From Diospyros lotus (lineage: Eukaryota; Streptophyta; Magnoliopsida; Ericales; Ebenaceae): a DNA stretch of 64,000 nucleotides. The stretch spans positions 27,599,316 to 27,663,315 of the forward strand of contig NC_068339.1 of the NCBI RefSeq assembly GCF_014633365.1, read 5' to 3'. The translations under genes and the position numbers were made by a program. Under the pieces are notes generated by a model, which searched no databases, was not told the origin of the DNA, and saw nothing but the letters and a program-made list of their open reading frames with translations. Positions 57,438-64,000 of this stretch are shown here, piece by piece (the first letter of the stretch is position 1; every line of letters starts with the position of its first letter).

Positions 57438-59656
57438 CATATATATATCATCGTCGTCAACCACACAAACAAGTGAAACAACACTACTACTATATTTATA
57501 TAATCTGCTTGTTTTAGCAACTTAAAAGACACATGAATTCATGAAAAGACTGAATGAAAGTATTAAATAATGAATGAACCTGTTTAGCATAAGCATAGTC
57601 GGAGGCCAAGAAGTAGTTTCCTTCACTGAGAATGGTTGGATCGGCGCTGCCACCAATGGCATACATCAGCCATTCATCGTACTTGTTGTTAGCCACATGA
57701 GCATACCCATGCCTCACCCTGCACCACACTTACCCCCTAATTAATTAATTAATTAATACACATACCCTTATTATTTAATGTCACAGTCCTGTCTTATTAA
57801 TTGATTATGCTGCCAATTTAATTAATTAATTAATTAATGGAATTAGATGGGTTTAACCCACCCTTTTTCTTAATTATTTTTCACCTTGGCATCCTCTGAA
57901 CCAGACCGGGGCCGAAGCGGTTGAGAGCTACTGTGACTTTCATGATCTTGTCTTCAGTGTAGTCATCTCTGTGTCCAAGCAACATCACCTGCACCATCTC
58001 CATGCATTTGCATTAATTAATTTAGAGTCTCATCAGACTCAAGGAATAATTACTTCTTTTATCCATATATATATATGACAACCAATTAATGTTGTCCACT
58101 AGCATCTCCACACGTGGACAATCGGACATTTCAAGTTTATTAGTACTTTGTTAGGAAAGCCTACTATAAGCCCAAGGGCTATTTATAGCCCACTTGCACC
58201 TTAAGGCGTTTTTTTTTTTTTTTTGGTAGTAAGATAGTTGTTAAGGATAGTTATTTAACCTTCGATAACTACCTAGCTAAGCAATTAGGGATTGAGAAAT
58301 ATATGGTTATATATCTCGTATTAATTACATAATCAAAAGCAATACACCTAGACCGAAAGCCTCTTGACTCTAAGCCTCCCACCTTGCCACCTATATATGT
58401 GCTATAATTTAAAGTACAAAAAAGATTAAGACTTTATTCGATATTCGTATCTTATAACTATCCATTTTTTCAATTTCTAATTGAAGCATCAACCAATTAT
58501 CCCAAACAAAGTTCTTATTTGATCAACACTATCCCACAAAGTATATTGCCTCGGACAACTTTTAGTTATAGTTGCAACTGGCATATCAACTATTGACACC
58601 CATTACAAAGTGTTGATATAAGTATATATATCAACTTACTATCAAGTCTCACTATGTTAATTATTCAAAATTCCTTGCATCTACCATTAAGAGATTCCAT
58701 CACAATTGATGATACGACTATTGTCCATAATTATAGGGAATTAATATATTGTAAAATGAGGATGTTATTTGGACACTAAACAAATAACTACAAAATCACC
58801 AATAATTATGTCAGTAATTCTTGAACCGTGAGTGTTGTGTCACTAAAAGCAAAGCATTTCCGTCAGTGTTAATACACAATGCATGTTGTGGTGGTGCACT
58901 TACTTTGTCATGTTGGGTGAAGTAGTTGTTAGAAACGGTGACCGCAGTGGACGCATGGATGATATCAACCAGCCCATCGCTGCATCGAGCCAGATAGCAG
59001 TGGTCAATCCACACATCACTCGACGCAAACACGGAGATCCCGTCGCCGTCCGACCCCAGCCTCTGGCCGACGTGCTCCAGCGAGCTCCGCACCATGGCGG
59101 CCTTCGCCGGCTTACAGTCATGAATACTGATCCCGTGAACAATCACATGGCTCACTCCATCAATGGTGATGCAGCCTGCCCCCGTAATCTCAACCTTCGC
59201 TCCTCGCCCATCGATGGTCTTGTAGCTGTTGATGATTAGCTCGTTCTCGAGCTCCACAACCATGTCTTTTTCGAAAATGATCCAGAGAGGCTCGTCCTGT
59301 ATCGCGCCGTACCGGAGAGTTCCGGGGTTGGGCTTCACAGGGTCGTCGGAGGGGTCAGTGACGGCGTATATCTCGCCGGACTTGCCGCCACCCGCCGCGC
59401 TGCCGAAGCCCACGGCACAGTCGGCCAAGGCCTTGCGGTTGGAAGCCCAGTTGGGGTCTGATCTCCAGCAAGAGTCTATAACGTTCATGAGCTTCTTTGG
59501 TGGGTCATTGCTAAATTTTGGGAGAGAGGTTTTGGGGACGTGACGATTATCATCTTCGTCAAAATCTTGTTCTAGTTTCCGAGCTTGAAAGCTTGAAGCA
59601 GAAAGGGGTAGAAGAATCCATGGAAGCAAGAGGAGAAAGATTGGGAAGTTGGCCAT
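57178..59656 (-). CDS. Pectate lyase (polysaccharide lyase family 1)
   Basis: Four exons: 58904-59656, 57885-57988, 57580-57718, 57178-57396. All introns are GT-AG (915, 166, 183 bp); the frame is open to TAA; 404 residues. The enzyme cleaves pectate in the cell wall by calcium-dependent beta-elimination. A hydrophobic signal peptide covers residues 1 to about 21. The family core follows: GTLRYG (112-117), YKTIDGRG (145-152), DGDG with calcium-binding Asp (203-206), WIDHC (216-220), DGLVD (227-231), MLLGH (253-257), RMPR with the catalytic Arg region (283-286), then the usual C-terminal WKWRS...FENGAFF. The common RMPRCRHG reads RMPRVRHG here. The Pec_lyase_N domain of some members is absent. 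ATG 59656 has a good context (CCATGGCC). Expression and substrate preference cannot be told. Confidence 0.93.
57402..57450. repeat. (AC)n(AT)n microsatellite in pectate lyase intron 3
   Basis: A run of AC repeats followed by AT repeats lies just upstream of the exon 4 acceptor (on the gene strand GT repeats end in TATAG). Length variation here could affect the polypyrimidine tract, which is short. Confidence 0.9.
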
Positions 59657-59709
59657 GGCTGGCTGGAGGAAACGAGCAATTGAGTTGATTGGAACTGAGA
59701 AGAGGCATA

Positions 59710-59720
59710 AATATAAAATG
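59710..59720 (-). promoter_or_regulatory. Possible TATA box of the pectate lyase gene
   Basis: On the gene strand TTTTATATTTATG lies about 55-65 bp before the ATG, giving room for a short leader. It is the only AT-rich TATA-like word close to the start codon. No experimental start site is known. Confidence 0.35.
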
Positions 59721-62700
59721 AAGAGAAGGTGGTGGCCATGTTTTGGCTATACTGCTGCTATCTACTTAGTGGTTTGGCAAGATTTTGGAGCTGCAAATAA
59801 ACATGCCTGCACGAGCTCATTAGGGTGCAATCAACTTAATTTGGAATCTATCTAGACATGGTCAAGTATATATATATTACATTATATATAGAATATATGA
59901 TTTTATCTCTTACCATTGGGTGGTAGGCTGAATTTGAGGTCTTCAAGTGTGAGTATTTTGAATCTTAAAAGCACTCCAACCAAGTCTATCATAGTCCTCT
60001 AATTGTCATTACTACTTGTATATTTAAGAGATGAATAAACTAATATTAATGTAACAAACTGAAGATTTATAAGTGTCAATCGTGATCGATCTCCTCGACC
60101 ATCTCTACATAATAAGTTGAAAGTAAAAAAAAAAAAAAAGACTGAACCTAACTTAACTATCATGAAAAATATCCTTTTCAACATTGGATTTGCCCTCTTG
60201 GCCAAGCAAAAAAATAAAAAATGATTTTCAACTTTAGTTTGTAAAAATTTTTTAGATAATATTTGTTAATTAAGATATGAAGTAGAAAAGATCATATATG
60301 AAAAGCATTCTAGATATTATCATTTCCTACGTATTTATTAAACTTATATGACGTTTTTCGAAAAAAAATCCTCATGTGACTTCTTATATAACTTTTTACA
60401 GATAAATTTATCTGTCCCTCATTTCCTGATAATTAAATTTATCTAATATTTTATAAATAAACTTAAATTACCTATATGCCCTTTATAAGATAATTAATGT
60501 CATTTAATACATTTTTAAAATTTAAATTTCTCTCTATATTTATATTATCATCTAATACAAATTCATTTCACCCATTTTTAAAATCATTTTATTAAATTTT
60601 ATATTTTATTATCTATTATGAAAATATATTTTGATAATTTTTAATTATCTAAGTAAAATTATTATAATTTCATCAATCATTATTTCTACTTTTTGAGTCT
60701 TTTTAAAATCTATTTTTGAACATAAATTTAAAAAATAAAACACTCATTTTAATTTTAATTTTTTTTAACAATTCACATTAATCATAAAACACTATTTTAA
60801 TCACAAAATTATTATTAATGTTAACATATAATTTTCAATAAATTTAGTAATAAAGATATTTTGATAAAATAAACCCTTATCTCGATATTTTATCATATGC
60901 ATTTAACAAATATATAAAAAAATGTATAATTTTTAATAAATTTTAAAAAATTTAACAAACAAATAAAAATCTTAAAATATTTTTCACCCTTATCTTGACA
61001 ATTTCTTATTTTGATCTGAAAAACATTCAAACCTTATCTTGATGCTCTTTTGTCTTGTTCATTTTAACAAACGTTATCTTAATATAGAACAATAATAAAT
61101 ATGATATCTATTATAGAGTATGCAAGTCATAAATAACTAGAAGTCCAGAATATTCTTGTAACTTACGGGAAAGAATATTCTTGTAACTAATTTTATCCAA
61201 GTTTATGAAAGCTCTATCATTAATTATAAATGTTTGTTAGAATATCACACTATTATTAGATGGAAAGAAGCATCATCTGGTTTAGGTTTGCCTGGAATTG
61301 GCAAGTTTCTTAATGCATTTGCGTGTAAATTTCTACACAAACAAATATTTATAAAAAAGAGTTGTATTAAAATCTAATGCTAGCTAGAGTTAGGTCTTCC
61401 AAAATTAATTTAACCATCGAAGAATATGAAACCTAGATCCTAGACCTTAGGAATTGAAATCCACATTGAGTTCCACCCAACCTAGCTACCGAACTGAACC
61501 CAGGCTCTTGAAAACTTAGCATCTTTATGAAAGAAGAATAGAGGACTGCGGTTGAGATAATTTGATTTTGTAACTAAGATGAAAAGCTATAAGCAAAATC
61601 CAATATTTAGGAGTTTTAACTTTGTATAAAAATTAAAATTGTAAAACAAATGAATATATCAGCATAATAATAAAATAATACTTATTTATTACTTACCATA
61701 GCACATACATTATTAATTTAACATATTAATCATTATTTAAATTCAACACGAGTTCAACAGCAAGTATTAACCACCCTGCTTCATTTTCTTTTTATTAGTC
61801 GATACTGAGCGATCGCCTGGGGGAGGGAAGTTGATTCTTGGCTTTTAAAAGAAGTTCCATCAGATAAGAGGATTTCAAGTTTTCTTTTAAGCCATCACTT
61901 ACCAGCATTATCAACTCACTCCTTTACCCTTAAACCCTGCTTAAACATGAAAGCTTAATTCGCCATAACAATGGCCTGCCTCTGCTTCTTCCAAAAGCCG
62001 CATATTACATTTGATAACAAGCATTTAAAGAAGAGGCAAAAAGGCGTTTTCCTTTCTACTTGCATAAAGACTGAATTACACGAGGACTAAATCCAGCCAT
62101 CCTAAGAGTAGGGATTCAAAGAGCTCAAGCGGGTCAGAAACTTCAACTTCCAACAGCATCTTCTCCAACCTACGTCCCAGACTAGGGGTTAAACTAAGTT
62201 GCTCGGTTATAAACTTGTCACGTTATGGTGTCAAAACTCCCCCTCAAATCATTTATGTAATAACTCTGAAGGGCAGTCTGTTTGTTGCCCCAAATCTCTC
62301 TTTCTCGGGTTAGATATATATATATATATATATTGTGTTGATGGTCAGCTAATCCGTCGTCAGATACAGAAGATCAGGGGATCGATCAAAATCACGATGA
62401 TGTATCTAATAATGAAGACGCATCAAAAGGAGCGACCACACCTTCGCTCAGAAGACGCATGGCAGCACCTTGAGAGAACTTCCTCGCAAATAAAAAGCAG
62501 GGAACAGAAGTAAGGTTATTGGTGCACCACTCTGTCCGGTACTCCGTCTCATAGTAGATATGCGTGATATCCTGTCATATTGAACAACATTAGTTAGGGC
62601 ACCACGAAATAGAAGAAGGAGAAGAAGATGCCAATGCCAAACTACACCATGGCTAAACGAAGCAAATAAAGTTATGACTATGACAACTAGTAGATTTTAG

Positions 62701-62869
62701 TACGATAAGAAGTCCAGTGCATCAAGCCCACACAGCTAGCCAGGACTTCCAAGCTCAGGAAGTAGGATGGTTAAATCTTTCAGCAAAATTATAAAGACAC
62801 GGGGTTTAAGCAGGTATACAGTATCGCTACAAATATTCATGACTAGTACACCTTACATTTGTTTAACAG
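59721..62869. other. AT-rich intergenic sequence
   Basis: No gene is recognised. It contains the AT-rich repeat at 60260-61090 and an (AT)n microsatellite near 62315-62333. Short open frames around 62199-62513 overlap the microsatellite and have no domain. Confidence 0.45.
60260..61090 (+). repeat. AT-rich dispersed repeat, copy 2, TIR-like ends
   Basis: It shares blocks with the reverse complement of 20930-21240. The ends look inverted: 'tttgttaattaagata' near 60265 and 'aacaaacgttatcttaatata' near 61068. It may be a non-autonomous DNA transposon of about 0.83 kb. No coding sequence. Confidence 0.4.
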
Positions 62870-63039
62870 ACAGTTTAACTATTCTCACAACAGTAAGTTT
62901 GTTCCCAATATCACAGGTTCGAGTCACGCAAACAGCCTCCTAGCAAAAAGAGTAAGGGGAAGGCTATATACAAAACCTGTCCATATCTTAACCCTTGTAA
63001 AGCGGGAAGCGTCATACACCAAGGATGGATGCCCTTTTT
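62870..63039 (+). mobile_element. Au-type SINE
   Basis: A tRNA-like box B (GGTTCGAGTC) lies at 62916-62925. It is followed by 'aaacagcctcc', 'gtaaggggaaggct', 'taacccttgt', 'agcgggaagc' and 'ggatgccctttt', which match in order the plant Au SINE body and its T-rich end. The 5' end with box A is degraded, so the start is approximate. The element is transcribed by RNA polymerase III and moved by LINE machinery. This copy is mutated. It lies just downstream of the stop codon of the minus-strand gene at 63089. Confidence 0.8.
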
Positions 63040-63088
63040 ATACCAAACAACTAAGTCAAGTATGAAGCATTTAACTGTGACTGTCATA

Positions 63089-63933
63089 TTAAATCTGTAG
63101 CACTTGCTTTCTCATGTAGGCACCCACGTAGTGAGTTGAGGGGCTTTGAAGAAAAGTATAGAAGATGTATATCAAAAGAAATATGATGCACGCCACAACT
63201 ATTGCAAACGTTACCCCAATTAAGTTCAGTTTGAATCCAGGCATGCCAAATACATGTAATAGTCTGGCAATTAACTTCCTCGCATTTTTGGATACATGGT
63301 ACTACAGCGTCAAGAAAAGTTCTATGCCATCGTCAGATCTCTATATCCCACAAGTTTTAAGGCATTCACAAGGGCATGGGCATAGGTCTAGATAGCATTT
63401 ATCATTTATCTGAATGTGCATGAGTCTCAAAATGAAACAATTTAAAGATAGAATGCGAGTAAATTGGAAGGCAGATAAAAAGATAACTATCAGTATGCTG
63501 AAGAAGTCATCCATCCTTGACGGGTCCTTAAACAAACAGAAAACAGCGGAGATGCAAAAAGTAATCACCTTTAGTCGTTTGATTTGTTGAGGGCCTGCAT
63601 CAGCATAGCCAAATGTGAAAGGATGCCAACCTTTTCTTTCCATATTTGTTGCAGATTGATTCCATGAGGTGTAGGTAACTGTTCTTCTTTCAAGTTCCAG
63701 TTCAAGATCCCTCATCTAACCAAATAACAAAGTAAAAAGGAAAATCTGATTACCAGTTACAACTACTGGCCCATCTGGAATCCATTACTTGAAAAGAAGC
63801 ATAAAAAAAAAAAAAGAAGAAAAGAAAAAGAATGATAAGGATAATATGATTTGTCAATAAACAATTGACGAAAAAGGATCATCACTTACAATAGCAGGGT
63901 TATAAATGGATGAGGCTATTGGTGAACAGCATC
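63089..63933 (-). CDS. Unrecognised membrane protein, last three exons (partial)
   Basis: Exons 63890-63933, 63569-63715 and 63089-63301 join in one frame with GT-AG introns and end at TAA 63089. The combined C-terminus reads SSIYNPAI, then a charged segment (MRDLELELERRTVTY), SWNQSA, GWHPFTFGYADAGPQQIKRLK, NARKLIARLLHVFG, then one strongly hydrophobic membrane span (about 27 residues, IGVTFAIVVACIIFLLIYIF) and a short basic tail (YMRKQVLQI). This fits a protein anchored by a C-terminal membrane span. I do not recognise the family. The 5' part is outside the window. The consistent phases and exon-only loss of stops make it a real gene rather than chance. Confidence 0.65.
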
Positions 63934-64000
63934 CTGACTAAGTTAGGGTTCATTTAACCCTATAATCATCCCCATCAAAAACAAGGAAGATGATGGGTTC

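Noticed and set aside
58883..59543. Plus-strand open frames of 104-118 codons opposite pectate lyase exon 1
   Set aside because: Antisense shadows of a well-supported exon.
62199..62513. 104-codon plus-strand ORF
   Set aside because: It spans an AT microsatellite, has no domain, and its codons show no protein-like pattern.

Overview
This window is nuclear DNA of a flowering plant, most likely a dicot. The evidence is an intron-containing plant pectate lyase gene, a plant Au-type SINE, and plant-specific lineages of LTR retrotransposons (Ty3 Tekay/Del chromovirus, Athila and Tat; Ty1/copia). About 50 kb of the 64 kb is nested, mostly decayed retrotransposon sequence. Genes are confined to the right-hand 7 kb.

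Layout, left to right. 1-5261 is a degraded Tekay-like remnant with a primer-binding site, pol scraps and two LTR subfamilies joined. 5262-7050 has no recognisable gene. 7051-17433 is one Tekay-type solo LTR (minus strand, 5-bp duplication AATAG) that was opened by later insertions: a SIRE-like LTR (7394-9045) and a truncated Athila element (9531-16563). The Athila integrase region was itself split by another Tekay-type solo LTR (13290-15749, duplication GCCAC). 17439-19560 is a probable further LTR. 19561-22791 is AT-rich and gene-free. 22792-31064 is a whole Ty1/copia element on the minus strand (duplication ATTAG) whose reverse transcriptase is split by a Tat-like solo LTR (25091-26176, duplication ATTGC). 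31122-38660 is a Tat element with 5' LTR, gag, protease, RT, archaeal-type RNase H and integrase, without a 3' LTR. 38675-50690 is an Athila element whose integrase is split by a second SIRE-like LTR (45630-47579) and which carries an extra 3' ORF. 50690-57002 is the 5' half of a Tekay element on the minus strand.

The gene island follows. A four-exon pectate lyase gene lies on the minus strand (57178-59656, 404 residues), its stop codon only about 175 bp from the Tekay LTR. At the right edge are the last three exons of an unrecognised single-pass membrane protein gene (63089-63933, minus), with an Au-type SINE in its probable 3' untranslated region. None of the retrotransposon reading frames is intact across a whole element; they carry frameshifts, nonsense codons and lost catalytic residues.

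The most unusual signal is shared by LTRs of different lineages: dense arrays of one short palindrome, usually with a TCGA core, placed just upstream of the TATA box. The word differs between elements (GTCGAC, GTTTCGAAAC, ATTCGAAT, CTCTTCGAGAG-like, CAAGGCCTTG, CCTAGG). Two LTRs of the same family have matching flanks but different words at the same site. The Athila element repeats its own word in an internal array followed by a TATA-like box and its 3' ORF, suggesting an internal promoter built like an LTR promoter. All functional statements about these arrays are inference.
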